NCBI RefSeq assembly: GCF_030378065.1
Contig: NZ_JAUCGJ010000001.1
Location: 113,458 to 177,457, forward strand
DNA from: Candidatus Venteria ishoeyi
Lineage (GTDB): Bacteria; Pseudomonadota; Gammaproteobacteria; Beggiatoales; Beggiatoaceae
Reading direction: 5' to 3'
Length of the DNA stretch: 64,000 nucleotides
The notes beneath the pieces are model-generated. The model searched no databases. It saw only the letters and a program-made list of their open reading frames with translations, and was not told where the DNA came from. Below are positions 56,072 to 64,000 of this stretch, in pieces. Each line of letters opens with the position of its first letter. The stretch's first letter is position 1. Made by a program: the position numbers and the translations under genes.

Positions 56072-56594
56072 ACACCTGACCTGGTAGCGGTTTACGTGGA
56101 TTTTTTAATACCCCTATTTTGACCTCAGGATGATGGTCATAAATTAGTGCTTTAACCGGTTCAATTTGCCCACTTGGCATATCAACAATTAATAGAATCT
56201 CTCCCTGGTAAATTCTATCCTGAAAATTATTCAGTTCGTGATTGGGTATATCGCTGGCAACCAGCGTGGATACCGCGATACCAAATATTGTGCCAATCAC
56301 CGTGGTGGTGATTAATACCAATTTACTATCCAGTTCCAGCCCGGCAGGTGGTAACATGACCGCTGCCAGTCCCGCGCTTAAACCTGCGAGACCACCGACA
56401 ATAATACCTAAGGCTAAGCCATATCCTAGTTCTGTTTTTTCCAGCTTAGTGGCCTGGTGTAAGCCTTCCAGAGAAATATCCTCTCTGGCAGCCGCATGAA
56501 TATAATGATTAGAAATACCATTTTCATTGAGTTCTGCCACCAGTTTTTTGCAATGCGCAACATCCGGTAACATGAAATACAACCTCCTACGCAT
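56070..56594 (-). CDS. DUF1269-like membrane-associated protein
   Basis: About 174-residue protein. The N-terminal part (RRRLYFMLPDVAHCKKLVAE, then ENGISNHYIHA) has the ferredoxin-like fold of DUF1269/general stress-like proteins, and two hydrophobic helices follow (about 60-82 LALGIIVGGLAGLSAGLAAV and 95-115). GGGAGG lies before the ATG at 56594; an ORF extending to 56666 and an ATG at 56573 (own GGAGG) are alternatives. Its role is unknown, possibly a membrane-stress protein. Confidence 0.65.
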   Translation of the reverse strand: MRRRLYFMLPDVAHCKKLVAELNENGISNHYIHAAAREDISLEGLHQATKLEKTELGYGLALGIIVGGLAGLSAGLAAVMLPPAGLELDSKLVLITTTVIGTIFGIAVSTLVASDIPNHELNNFQDRIYQGEILLIVDMPSGQIEPVKALIYDHHPEVKIGVLKNPRKPLPGQV

Positions 56595-56743
56595 AAGTAC
56601 CTCCCAAATTTTTAATCTTTTATAAAATCTACTGTAAAGCAGGGTTAAATTTTTTGCAAAATTCATTACATTGGATTCAGGTTAAAATACATTTTTACTC
56701 AAAAATCTGACCTCGGGTTCAGGTTATTTAAAGGATAGGGACG

Positions 56744-57193
56744 ATGCCACGTAAAATAAACAGCACCGGACAATATTTTCAAGTAGCAGATGATACCCAT
56801 TTGTGTGCCTGTTTTTGCTGCGGTTTGGTGCAAAAATTCCCTGATTTGGTGCAGCGAGTCCCTGGTTTGGTGCAAAAGTCTAAAAAGCATCCCCTACAAC
56901 TGATTTGTCAGGCTGGTGAAATCCCCTTGCCGCACACCAAAAATACAGCGCCTTCCCCTGCTAATCAACCCTCGGCAATGCTGGCCTTGAGTGCTTTAAT
57001 CCTGTATTTGCCAGCAATATTGTTGCCGATGTTGCGTACACTTAAACTACTTTTATTGTACCTGTTATCCAATAAAGCGCATTTATTGCATGGCGTGGAA
57101 TTGCTGGGACGCCGGGGTATGCTGGATGTGATGCTGGTGGCAGCTATGTTATTTAACCCTTATGCAATATGGTGTAATGATTATGAGCGATAG
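56744..57193 (+). pseudogene. Degenerate PqiA-like membrane protein
   Basis: 149-codon frame. CACFCCGLVQ near residue 21 resembles the zinc-ribbon CxxCG of PqiA, and ALSALILYLPAILLPMLR matches the first PqiA helix. The following part appears to lack the middle of the domain, since the next recognisable stretch is ...GRRGMLDVMLVAAMLF, normally about 100 residues farther on. The end runs 11 bases into epmA. A shortened, probably non-functional pqiA domain is likely. Confidence 0.55.
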
Positions 57194-58145
57194 CGACTGG
57201 CAACCGGGTGCAAACCGGGAACGCTTACAGGCAAGAGCGAATTTATTGTCTAAAATTCGGGATTTTTTTGCGCAGCGGGATGTGCTGGAAGTCGAAACCC
57301 CGGTATTATTTCGTGCCTGCGTGCCCGATCCTGCCATTGAACCCTTGCTGACGCAATATCATGGGCCGCAACCAGGCACATTATATCTGCAAAGCTCCCC
57401 GGAATTAGCCATGAAACGCTTATTAAGCGCGGGCAGTGGCGCGATTTACCAGATTAGCCGGGTGTTTCGGGATGGGGAGGCGGGACGCTTACATAACCCT
57501 GAATTCAGTTTATTGGAGTGGTATCGTCCTGGTTTTGATCACTGGCAATTAATGCAGGAAGTCGATGCTTTATTACAAGTCACCTTAAACACACCGCCTG
57601 CAACCTATCTGTCTTATATTGATGCCTTTTTACATTATGCCAAACTTCATCCACTGGATACGCCGCTGCAACAATTACAACAGCGAGCAGAGCAATGGCT
57701 GACACCCGTTCAGGCACAAAGTCTCGATAGGGATGACTGTCTCAATCTGATTCTAAGCCATGCTATTGAGCAGTATTTAGGGGTGCAGGCTCCTCTGTTT
57801 TTATATGATTATCCAGCCAGTCAGGCATCACTGGCGCGTAAGCTTCCTGACAGACCTGAATTAGCCGCGCGCTTTGAGTTATATATGCAGGGCGTGGAAC
57901 TCGCCAATGGTTTTTTTGAACTCAATAATGCCAAAGAGCAAGCGCAACGTTTTAAGGAAGAACTGGCACAACGCAAACAGCGTGGTTTATTACAACCCGT
58001 GCAAGATGAGCGTTTTCTGGCTGCGCTGGAAGCGGGTTTACCGGATTGCGCAGGGGTTGCCCTGGGGCTGGATCGGTTGTTAATGTTACAAACCGGTGCA
58101 CAGCATATTGATGAGGTATTAAGTTTTTCTATACAACGTGTTTGA
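57183..58145 (+). CDS. epmA: Elongation factor P lysine(34) lysyltransferase
   Basis: 320-residue class-II-synthetase-like enzyme that attaches (R)-beta-lysine to EF-P Lys34. It lacks an anticodon-binding domain. MSDSDWQPGANRERLQARAN aligns with the E. coli start, so the ATG at 57183 is preferred to 57162. Class II motifs: VLEVETPVLF, RVFRDGEAGRLHNPEFSLLE and GVALGLDRLLML. EF-P and epmB are not in the window. Confidence 0.94.
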   Translation: MSDSDWQPGANRERLQARANLLSKIRDFFAQRDVLEVETPVLFRACVPDPAIEPLLTQYHGPQPGTLYLQSSPELAMKRLLSAGSGAIYQISRVFRDGEAGRLHNPEFSLLEWYRPGFDHWQLMQEVDALLQVTLNTPPATYLSYIDAFLHYAKLHPLDTPLQQLQQRAEQWLTPVQAQSLDRDDCLNLILSHAIEQYLGVQAPLFLYDYPASQASLARKLPDRPELAARFELYMQGVELANGFFELNNAKEQAQRFKEELAQRKQRGLLQPVQDERFLAALEAGLPDCAGVALGLDRLLMLQTGAQHIDEVLSFSIQRV

Positions 58146-58289
58146 TGCTAAAACATCCGCAACATTCTATTGTCGGGCTTCATAGCAAAGACCTGTCAGG
58201 TCTGCACTTCTGTCATACTGGATTTCACTATTTTTTCTTAACACGCCTTACATCGAGTTCAGATTGATGTTAGGTAATAGGAGTACAAG

Positions 58290-59078
58290 ATGTCTGCACC
58301 CAAGCTGGAGCACTTACGCCCCTTATTAAAGTCCGTAGCACAAGAGGAATTATTAGCGCGTTTCCAATCCTGTGATGCTCAACAAAAAGCCGATGGCAGT
58401 TTGGTGACTGAAGCGGATCTGGCTGCGAACACACGCATTATTCAAGCCTTAAAACAATCCTATCCAGATATTCCGGTGCTCAGCGAAGAAATGCCTGCAA
58501 CAGAACAGGAAGCGTTGTTGGCTGCGCAAACCCCACTTTGGTGTCTGGATCCCTTAGATGGTACCACCAATTTTTCTGCGGGTTTACCTTGTTTTGCAAT
58601 ATCGCTGGCATTATTGGAAGCCGGACAGGCGCAAATGGGCATGGTCTATGACCCCATGCGTGATGAATGTTTCAGTGCCATACGGGGGCAGGGCGCTGAG
58701 CTTAATGGCCAAAAGCTTGGCACATTAAAACCCCGCACCCCACTGCACAAAGGCGTGGGCCTGGTGGATTTCAAACGCTTATCCCCAACGCTGCAACAGC
58801 GTCTGCTAAGTGCGCCACCTTATGCCTCGCAGCGTAATATTGGTGCGGTGGTGTTAGACTGGTGCTGGCTGGCGGCAGGGCGTGCGCATGTGTATATTCA
58901 CGGTGGACAAAAGCTCTGGGATTACGCCGCAGCCGCTTTAATTTTTGCTGAAGCAGGTGGTTCGGCATGCAGCTTTGAAGGTGAAGAAATTCAGCCCAAT
59001 ACCTTAAAAAGCCGTTCAGCGATTGCAGCATTAGATGCTGAAATTTTTGAGCAATGGCAAAATTGGTTAAATAGCTAG
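58290..59078 (+). CDS. Inositol-monophosphatase-family phosphatase
   Basis: 262-residue Mg2+-dependent phosphatase. The metal-binding motifs are LSEEMP, DPLDGTTNFSAGLPCFA and LWDYAAAALIFAEAGG. Candidates include CysQ (PAP), SuhB and HisN; no specific determinant is visible. GGAG lies 10 bases before the ATG. The stop TAG falls inside the terminus of the element beginning at 59075. Confidence 0.88.
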   Translation: MSAPKLEHLRPLLKSVAQEELLARFQSCDAQQKADGSLVTEADLAANTRIIQALKQSYPDIPVLSEEMPATEQEALLAAQTPLWCLDPLDGTTNFSAGLPCFAISLALLEAGQAQMGMVYDPMRDECFSAIRGQGAELNGQKLGTLKPRTPLHKGVGLVDFKRLSPTLQQRLLSAPPYASQRNIGAVVLDWCWLAAGRAHVYIHGGQKLWDYAAAALIFAEAGGSACSFEGEEIQPNTLKSRSAIAALDAEIFEQWQNWLNS

Positions 59079-59185
59079 TACAGTAACTGGTAAAAACAAA
59101 TAATAACTTCAGGACTGGCAGTCCCTAAAGGACTGCCAGTCCTACGCTCAAAGTTATTATGTGAACTTAGTGTTCGCTGTACTAG
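59075..59185. mobile_element. Palindromic mini-element with CTAGTACAG/CTGTACTAG ends
   Basis: Exact 9-bp inverted ends (59075-59083 and 59177-59185). Inside, TAATAACTT and AAGTTATTA flank a perfect 14-bp hairpin arm pair (59111-59124 with 59130-59143, AGGACTGGCAGTCC). It starts in the IMPase stop codon and its right end overlaps the next element by four bases (CTAG). Confidence 0.7.
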
Positions 59186-59348
59186 GAGGCTGTCCGAAAA
59201 CACAAGACCTACTGCGGAAAAGCTGGATTTGGTCAGATTTCTCCCTTATTTTCGTTAAATATACCCAATATTCGCCTCAAATAATGAAAAAATCTGCCTC
59301 AAACCAGCCTTCCCTCGCTACGGCCTCTGTTCTCGGATAGCCTCCTAG
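59182..59348. mobile_element. IS-derived MITE with CTAGGAGGCTGTCCGA ends
   Basis: 167 bp bounded by CTAGGAGGCTGTCCGA and TCGGATAGCCTCCTAG, nearly perfect 16-bp inverted repeats. The interior contains no transposase. It is directly followed by a further partial end/hairpin (AGGAGGCTGTCTGAGAATAG then CCTCCCAGG, to about 59374). Together with the preceding element it fills 59079-59408. Confidence 0.75.
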
Positions 59349-59408
59349 GAGGCTGTCTGAGAATAGCCTCCCAGGTCGTGTTGTACAATAAGATAACGAT
59401 AAGACAGT

Positions 59409-61487
59409 ATGCAAAATCAAAAAATAATGAAAAATAATCAGGGCATTGCCATCCTTAAACAAGCAGACTGGCAATTAGAATACAACCCGGAACCCAACCC
59501 AGGCTCCAACCCAGGCTCCAACCTGGAAAGCCAACCTGTGCTGATTGTCGTCATTGCTGTAGAAACTGCGGTTAGTGTACTGGAAACTTGTTTACACGCC
59601 CTGATTTCACACACTCCAACACATTGTAAAATACTTGTTTTACAAAACTATCAGCATGTTGAACAAGCAATATGGCAGGCTTTACGGCAAACCATTACAG
59701 TTACTGATTTACACTGCGATGACAAACCAAGCGCCACTTTACAGCATATTGTTAAGCAGCACCCACAACAGGATATTGTGGTACTGGACGCGGCTATCAG
59801 CGTCACCCCGAACTGGTTGGCCTTATTACAGCAATGCGCGCACAGTGATGCGCAAATTGCGCTGGTTGGAGTATTAAGTAATGATGCAGGGTGGCAAAGC
59901 GTACCCACATTACCCCATCAACATCCTGCTAAAGCATTACCACTGGATATGGACAGTGCGCAAATGGCACAGCGTTTGCGCGCGACATCGTGCCGTATTT
60001 ATCCGCGCCTGCCCTATCTTGACCCTGCCTGTATCCTGTTAAAAGCACAGGCGCGTGGACAACTGGGGCCATTGGCACCAGATTTGGCAACAATTCCGAT
60101 GCAGTTGCTGGAATACAGCCTGCGCGCCCAGGCAGAGGATTTGACCTCAGTAGTGGCTGACGATGTCTGGTTATATGCCCATGCGCCGCGCCCGACAACA
60201 GCAAACCCGCTAATGCATCCCGCTTTGTTGCAACGCTTTACTGAACCCCTGTTGTTAAAACAACGTAATTTGTGCCGCGACAGCCGGGTTATGGCGGGTT
60301 TGCGCGCGCGCACACAAGTGCTGTTAAAGCGTTGGAATTATATTGAAAGCGCCTTATTCCGTTGGCAGGGGAAAAAAATCATGATTATATTGCCACTGCG
60401 GGAAACCGGCGGTGGCAGCCATGTGATTGTTTCGGAAGCACAGGTACTGCGGCGCATGGGCGTGGATATACAACTGCTGAATTTTTATGGGCATCAACAG
60501 GATTTTGAGGCCTGTTACCCGGATTTGGAAGTCCCTGTCTGTTATGTGCATCATGAGTCTGATATTCCCGAAGCCTGCCAAAATTTTGATGCGGTTATTG
60601 CCAGCGTATTTTTTACCGTACCCTGGTTACAGGCTTTGCTTGATTTTCCCAATCCACCAAAAATTGCTTATTATGTGCAGGATTTTGAACCCTGGTTTTT
60701 TATTGATAAAGCCAGTCGTTTGCCAGGATTTTGGTCCATGCCCGCATTGCGCCGCCGTCTGGCGGGTTATTATTTTCGCCGCAGCGAAGACTTTCGTGCT
60801 GCCTGGTTGTCTTATCTGCATATTCCAGACATACAGTTATTGACCAAAACCCGCTGGAACCAACAAGAACTATCTGCCATGCTGGGGAAAAACAGCCAGG
60901 TGATCGGTGCCAGCTATCAAAGTGATATTTTTATGCCACTACGCGAGCGCGCAGAGCATGACAAGCTGCGCATCAGCGCCATGATTCGACCAGCAACGCC
61001 GCGCCGTGCTGCCGCCCTGACCATGCAAGTCTTAGCAAAAATTCAACGGGCCTATCCACAACAGGTGGAAATTGTATTATTTGGCGTTGATGCAAATGAC
61101 CCGGCACTGGCAAGCTTAAGCAGAGATTTTGAACATCAACATTTAGGTTTGCTCAGCCCTGCACAATTAGTCACGCTTTTTAATGATGTGGATATTTTTG
61201 TCGATTTCTCACGTTTTCAGGCAATGGGCCTGACCGCAATGGAAGCGATGGCCTGCGGGGTGGCTGTCATTGTGCCGGAAGCCGGTGGCAGCGGCAGTTT
61301 TGTCCGTCACGGAAAAAATGCACTGCAAGTAAATAGCCAATGTTTTCCACAATGTTATCAGGCGCTGCAACAACTGATTGAGCAATCTGCTCTGCGCCAA
61401 CGCTTGGCGCAACAAGCCATTATGGATATGCCGCAGTTTCACCCTGAAGCGGTTGCCTGGAAGTTACTTGCCCAGTTATTTTCTTAG
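59409..61487 (+). CDS. Two-domain glycosyltransferase (GT2-like N-terminus, GT4/WsaF-like C-terminus)
   Basis: 692-residue enzyme. The N-terminal 200 residues have a GT2-like Rossmann pattern (VLIVVIAVETAVSVLETCLH). From about residue 325 a GT4-like part begins KIMIILPLRETGGGSHVIVS, includes YYVQDFEPWFF as in rhamnosyltransferases of the WsaF type, and ends with the GT-B donor motif AMEAMACGVAVIVPEAGGSG. Transfer of rhamnose is inferred from WsaF resemblance and rfbCD nearby. The stop TAG falls in the terminus of the family A derivative at 61484. No Shine-Dalgarno is obvious. Confidence 0.78.
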   Translation: MQNQKIMKNNQGIAILKQADWQLEYNPEPNPGSNPGSNLESQPVLIVVIAVETAVSVLETCLHALISHTPTHCKILVLQNYQHVEQAIWQALRQTITVTDLHCDDKPSATLQHIVKQHPQQDIVVLDAAISVTPNWLALLQQCAHSDAQIALVGVLSNDAGWQSVPTLPHQHPAKALPLDMDSAQMAQRLRATSCRIYPRLPYLDPACILLKAQARGQLGPLAPDLATIPMQLLEYSLRAQAEDLTSVVADDVWLYAHAPRPTTANPLMHPALLQRFTEPLLLKQRNLCRDSRVMAGLRARTQVLLKRWNYIESALFRWQGKKIMIILPLRETGGGSHVIVSEAQVLRRMGVDIQLLNFYGHQQDFEACYPDLEVPVCYVHHESDIPEACQNFDAVIASVFFTVPWLQALLDFPNPPKIAYYVQDFEPWFFIDKASRLPGFWSMPALRRRLAGYYFRRSEDFRAAWLSYLHIPDIQLLTKTRWNQQELSAMLGKNSQVIGASYQSDIFMPLRERAEHDKLRISAMIRPATPRRAAALTMQVLAKIQRAYPQQVEIVLFGVDANDPALASLSRDFEHQHLGLLSPAQLVTLFNDVDIFVDFSRFQAMGLTAMEAMACGVAVIVPEAGGSGSFVRHGKNALQVNSQCFPQCYQALQQLIEQSALRQRLAQQAIMDMPQFHPEAVAWKLLAQLFS

Positions 61488-61548
61488 GAGTGAGGATGAA
61501 AAAAAATCCCATAGCAACTGCACAAGTTATTTAATTCCTGCTCCTTAG
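61484..61548. repeat. MITE family A deletion derivative
   Basis: TTAGGAGTGAGGATGAAAAA ... ATTCCTGCTCCTTA retains family A ends around only about 30 central bases. Its first bases form the TAG stop of the glycosyltransferase. Confidence 0.65.
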
Positions 61549-61603
61549 AGGGTATGATTATCTTTACCTCCAGCAAAAATCATTTAGAGGAAGGAACTTA
61601 CAA

Positions 61604-62443
61604 ATGATGTTTAACCCCACAGAATTGGTTGTTGAAGCATTTGTACAACGCCTAGAAGAAGCCTATTACCGCAATTATGGCAATCTGCAACAAGCGAATA
61701 CATCAATTATCGCTTGGGCCGGGCGCATGGCGCTAGAACACTATTCCAACAGCAATGCCTTGTACCATAATATGGAACATACCATTATGGTGACGATGGT
61801 CGGACAGGAAATCCTGCGTGGTAAACATATTCGGGAAGGTGGGGTATCCAATCGTGACTGGCTGAATTTTATCGTTTCTCTGTTATGCCATGATATTGGT
61901 CATATACGTGGCATTTGTCAGCAGGACGGGGCTGGCATTTATGCCACTGGCATTGATGAGGGCATGGTCACATTACCCGCAGGTGCAACCGATGCCGCGC
62001 TCTCGCCTTATCATGTGGATCGGGGTAAGTTATTTATCCGCGAACGCTTTGGCGGCAATCCCTATGTTGACGCGGAAAGTATTGCCGCCAACATCGAGCT
62101 GACCCGATTTCCGGTACCTGATGACACGGATCATCAAAATACCTGTTCTTATCCGGGGCTGGTGCGTGCCGCAGATTTAATCGGTCAAATGGCTGACCCG
62201 CATTATATTCGTAAATTGCCCGCTTTATATTATGAATTTGAAGAAACCGGGGTTAATCAGCGTTTGAATTACCACAGCCCACAAGACCTAAAACGGGATT
62301 ACCCCGCGTTTTACTGGAATATGGTCAACCATTATATCCAGGATGGTTTGTCCTACCTGCGGGTCACGCAGGAAGGCAAGCAGTGGATAGCCAATCTTTA
62401 TTCACATGTGTTTGCCGCAGAACATGCTGCGGAGGAAGAGTGA
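61604..62443 (+). CDS. HD-type metal-dependent phosphohydrolase
   Basis: 279-residue enzyme. HNMEHTIMVTMVGQ (about 58) and VSLLCHDIGHIRG (about 90) supply the H...HD metal ligands, with later D residues in ADLIGQMADPHYI. The HNxEH spacing recalls the eukaryotic-type cyclic nucleotide phosphodiesterase subset of HD proteins. AGGAAG precedes the ATG. Substrate is not evident. Confidence 0.75.
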   Translation: MMFNPTELVVEAFVQRLEEAYYRNYGNLQQANTSIIAWAGRMALEHYSNSNALYHNMEHTIMVTMVGQEILRGKHIREGGVSNRDWLNFIVSLLCHDIGHIRGICQQDGAGIYATGIDEGMVTLPAGATDAALSPYHVDRGKLFIRERFGGNPYVDAESIAANIELTRFPVPDDTDHQNTCSYPGLVRAADLIGQMADPHYIRKLPALYYEFEETGVNQRLNYHSPQDLKRDYPAFYWNMVNHYIQDGLSYLRVTQEGKQWIANLYSHVFAAEHAAEEE

Positions 62444-62511
62444 ATCACCGAGTTCTATGCATTTTGGTGAGGTGCATTAATGAGCATGATATACATATAA
62501 AATTAACCTAT

Positions 62512-62760
62512 TTAGTTTTCCCTGAAAAATACTTTGTGATGCAAAGTAGCTTGCTGAAAAAAATCACTGGTTTTCAGCCATTCGCGTAACGACACTTGGC
62601 GCGTTAAGCCCAGTGGTGATAATTCTTCTACACAACAACCACACCAACGCAGGCGTGTGTGGGTTGCAGGAGAACCCAATGACAAAGGATGAGTACTGAG
62701 TTCAGGTGGCAAGCCATGCCGACTCAGATTTTGTAGTCTTTTTTGTTGCGGTTTCTGCAT
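62512..62760 (-). CDS. Hypothetical protein
   Basis: 82-codon frame beginning inside the end of the regulator gene and encoding THTRLRWCGCCVEELSPLGL then TRQVSLREWL. A CGCC cysteine cluster is the only notable feature. No family is recognised. The protein may start later, or this may be an untranslated extension of the regulator operon. Confidence 0.35.
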   Translation of the reverse strand: MQKPQQKRLQNLSRHGLPPELSTHPLSLGSPATHTRLRWCGCCVEELSPLGLTRQVSLREWLKTSDFFQQATLHHKVFFREN

Positions 62761-63082
62761 CTTTAATCACCTGCTCTAATGCTTGTAAATAATTCAGAAA
62801 GCGTTCTCGCCCATCTTCTGTCAGCAAACACGTCGTTTGTGGACGGTTATTCACAAAAGCTTTTTGAATACTGACCAATGATTCTTCCTGTAAAACCTTC
62901 AAATGACGACTGAGATTACCATCGGTCAAGCCCACCAAATCTCGTAATTCACTGAATAATAAACCTTCAGGCTGGGTTAACAGTGAGGTTAAAATACCCA
63001 GACGTGCTTTTTCATGAATCACCCGCTCCAGTCGCTCATAAGCGTAACGGCCTTTGTGGCTATGAAGAGATTCAGCGTTCAT
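62702..63082 (-). CDS. Winged-helix transcriptional regulator (HTH_34-like)
   Basis: 126-residue DNA-binding protein. ARLGILTSLLTQPEGLLFSE then LRDLVGLTDGNLSRHLKVLQ is a winged HTH of the ArsR/PadR-like HTH_34 type. The start overlaps the membrane-protein stop by about 11 bases, so the two are cotranscribed from the promoter near 63730. The perfect palindrome there is a candidate operator for autoregulation. Confidence 0.85.
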   Translation of the reverse strand: MNAESLHSHKGRYAYERLERVIHEKARLGILTSLLTQPEGLLFSELRDLVGLTDGNLSRHLKVLQEESLVSIQKAFVNNRPQTTCLLTEDGRERFLNYLQALEQVIKDAETATKKTTKSESAWLAT

Positions 63083-63680
63083 GTCGTTCCATTTCCCAAT
63101 AAATAATCAAGGCGGCTAATAATTGTCCGCCACCAAATACCAAACCCATATTCCAGGGTGATAGACTTTGCCCGGTTGGAGCCAGGGTCAACAACCAGGC
63201 TGCTGCAATTAAATAAGCAGCACCCAGCCAAAACATGCGCCCTGGAAAAAACGGGCGACAGGCAAAGACGCCCAATGCAAATAGCAAGGCCCATAATCCC
63301 GGCATACATTGCAGCAAAACCGGGTGCATCCAGCGCAATGCAACAATGGTTAATAATAAACCTGCGAGTAATGTCGGCATAAATTGCAACAATACTGCAT
63401 GGGTTTTGCGGCGTTCAAAAGGGGTATGGCTGCAGCGGTAATCCAGACCCAGCTTTATTCCAAACAGTAATACATTCAAACTTGCCACAACTGACCAGTA
63501 GAGTACAAATAAACCTGGATTATCCATATTCATCCAGGATGCCTGTACACTTGCGGCAAACAAACCACTGACCCCACTCAATACCAGCGGGACGCTGTTA
63601 AAACCCCGATAATATTCCGTGCGCGATACCTGCGCGTGGATATCGGCAAGATGGTTTAAAGCTTTTTCCAGATCTTGCAT
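63072..63680 (-). CDS. Inner-membrane protein, regulator partner
   Basis: About 202-residue protein with six probable helices (for example GLFVLYWSVVASLNVLLFGI, HPVLLQCMPGLWALLFALGV, GLVFGGGQLLAALIIYWEM). The ATG at 63680 follows AAGGA by 7 bases, so it is preferred to the ATG at 63725. Membrane partners of HTH_34 regulators are common but of unknown activity. Confidence 0.75.
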   Translation of the reverse strand: MQDLEKALNHLADIHAQVSRTEYYRGFNSVPLVLSGVSGLFAASVQASWMNMDNPGLFVLYWSVVASLNVLLFGIKLGLDYRCSHTPFERRKTHAVLLQFMPTLLAGLLLTIVALRWMHPVLLQCMPGLWALLFALGVFACRPFFPGRMFWLGAAYLIAAAWLLTLAPTGQSLSPWNMGLVFGGGQLLAALIIYWEMERHER

Positions 63681-63727
63681 GGGTTTTTCCTTGTTTGTGC
63701 GGCTTGATAAATTAAAGTTTAGCAAAT

Positions 63728-63746
63728 TACTTTACAATGTAAAGTA
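63728..63746. promoter_or_regulatory. Perfect palindrome TACTTTACA-A-TGTAAAGTA
   Basis: A 19-bp site with perfect 9-bp arms centred on A63737, located 48-66 bases upstream of the membrane-protein start. Placement and symmetry suit the operator of the winged-helix regulator encoded in the same operon. Confidence 0.65.
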
Positions 63747-63830
63747 TAGGGCCAATTAAAATTTAATTTTTACTCGACTATCAAGAATCAGCAATTCTCA
63801 ATTTAAAAAATTGTTGAAAATAAGACGATA

Positions 63831-64000
63831 AAATTATGGCAAATTAGTGATGACAAACGTGAGTTTGAGAGAGGTAAAAAGTTGATAGATAATTCTTTAA
63901 AATCGGTTTTAGATGATGAAAAAATATCCAATGCCTTGATTAAAAATAGCGTTGAAAAGCTATGTAATAACAGTCGCTTGTATATTTTTAGTGACCATTG
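63831..64000 (+). CDS. Partial unrecognised protein at right edge
   Basis: From an in-frame stop at 63828-63830 the frame reads KLWQISDDKREFERGKKL then IDNSLKSVLDDEKISNALIK and continues off the window. The composition looks coding. There is no ATG; a TTG at 63882 follows AGAGG by eight bases and could be the start, but the upstream residues also look protein-like, so a truncated or frameshifted gene is possible. No family recognised. Confidence 0.45.

Overview
The window is about 64 kb of a moderate-GC gammaproteobacterial chromosome. Its housekeeping content points there: serS, dapD, a LolF-type lolC/lolD pair, tmk, murJ, hemA-prfA, epmA and a cluster with an Rnf operon, PEP synthase and its PpsR regulator. 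A DGR-type reverse transcriptase, a secreted propeller-caspase protein, many palindromic mini-elements and several gene relics fit the repeat-rich genomes of Thiotrichales/Beggiatoa-like sulphur bacteria. That order-level placement is inference only.

Layout. (1) 1-3.8 kb, accessory: the 3' part of a diversity-generating retroelement RT, a DUF1566 target-like protein, a RAYT relic, a DUF2442 protein, a toxin-antitoxin remnant and GTAGGGT-type repeats. (2) 3.8-9.6 kb, minus strand: a methyltransferase, serS, dapD, then a two-gene SMC-like ATPase/TOPRIM module resembling PARIS-type defence. (3) 9.8-20.4 kb, plus strand: lolF-lolD, an RND pump, a CHAD-ParA pair, tmk and murJ, with OmpA and ERCC4-like relics. 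(4) 20.4-35.6 kb, the metabolic centrepiece: a LysR regulator divergent from rnfB-nifJ-rnfCDGEA-NqrM-like peptide, followed by ppsA-ppsR. (5) 35.6-37.8 kb: a type II restriction-modification pair. (6) 38-45 kb: a Glu/Gln-rich TPR protein, a VWA protein and the propeller-caspase protein, separated by mini-elements. (7) 45-53 kb: prfA, hemA, a TPR lipoprotein, an ExeA-like ATPase and a STAND NTPase. (8) 53-64 kb: rfbC, rfbD, a ketopantoate-reductase-like protein, a decayed pqiA, epmA, an inositol-phosphatase-family enzyme, a large glycosyltransferase, an HD-type protein and a small regulator/membrane-protein operon.

How the genes may work together. Rnf exchanges electrons between NADH and ferredoxin at the expense of, or to build, an ion gradient. 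NifJ couples ferredoxin to acetyl-CoA/pyruvate interconversion, PpsA makes PEP from pyruvate, and PpsR switches PpsA on and off. The block from rnfB to ppsR therefore reads as an acetyl-CoA to PEP assimilation module, although the reverse direction (pyruvate fermentation) cannot be excluded from sequence.

The intergenic DNA is dominated by at least five families of palindromic repeats. Several have an end coinciding with a stop codon or ribosome-binding site of a neighbouring gene, and two families share one internal core under different terminal repeats. No tRNA, rRNA or CRISPR array was seen. All assignments come from reading the sequence; no database search was run.
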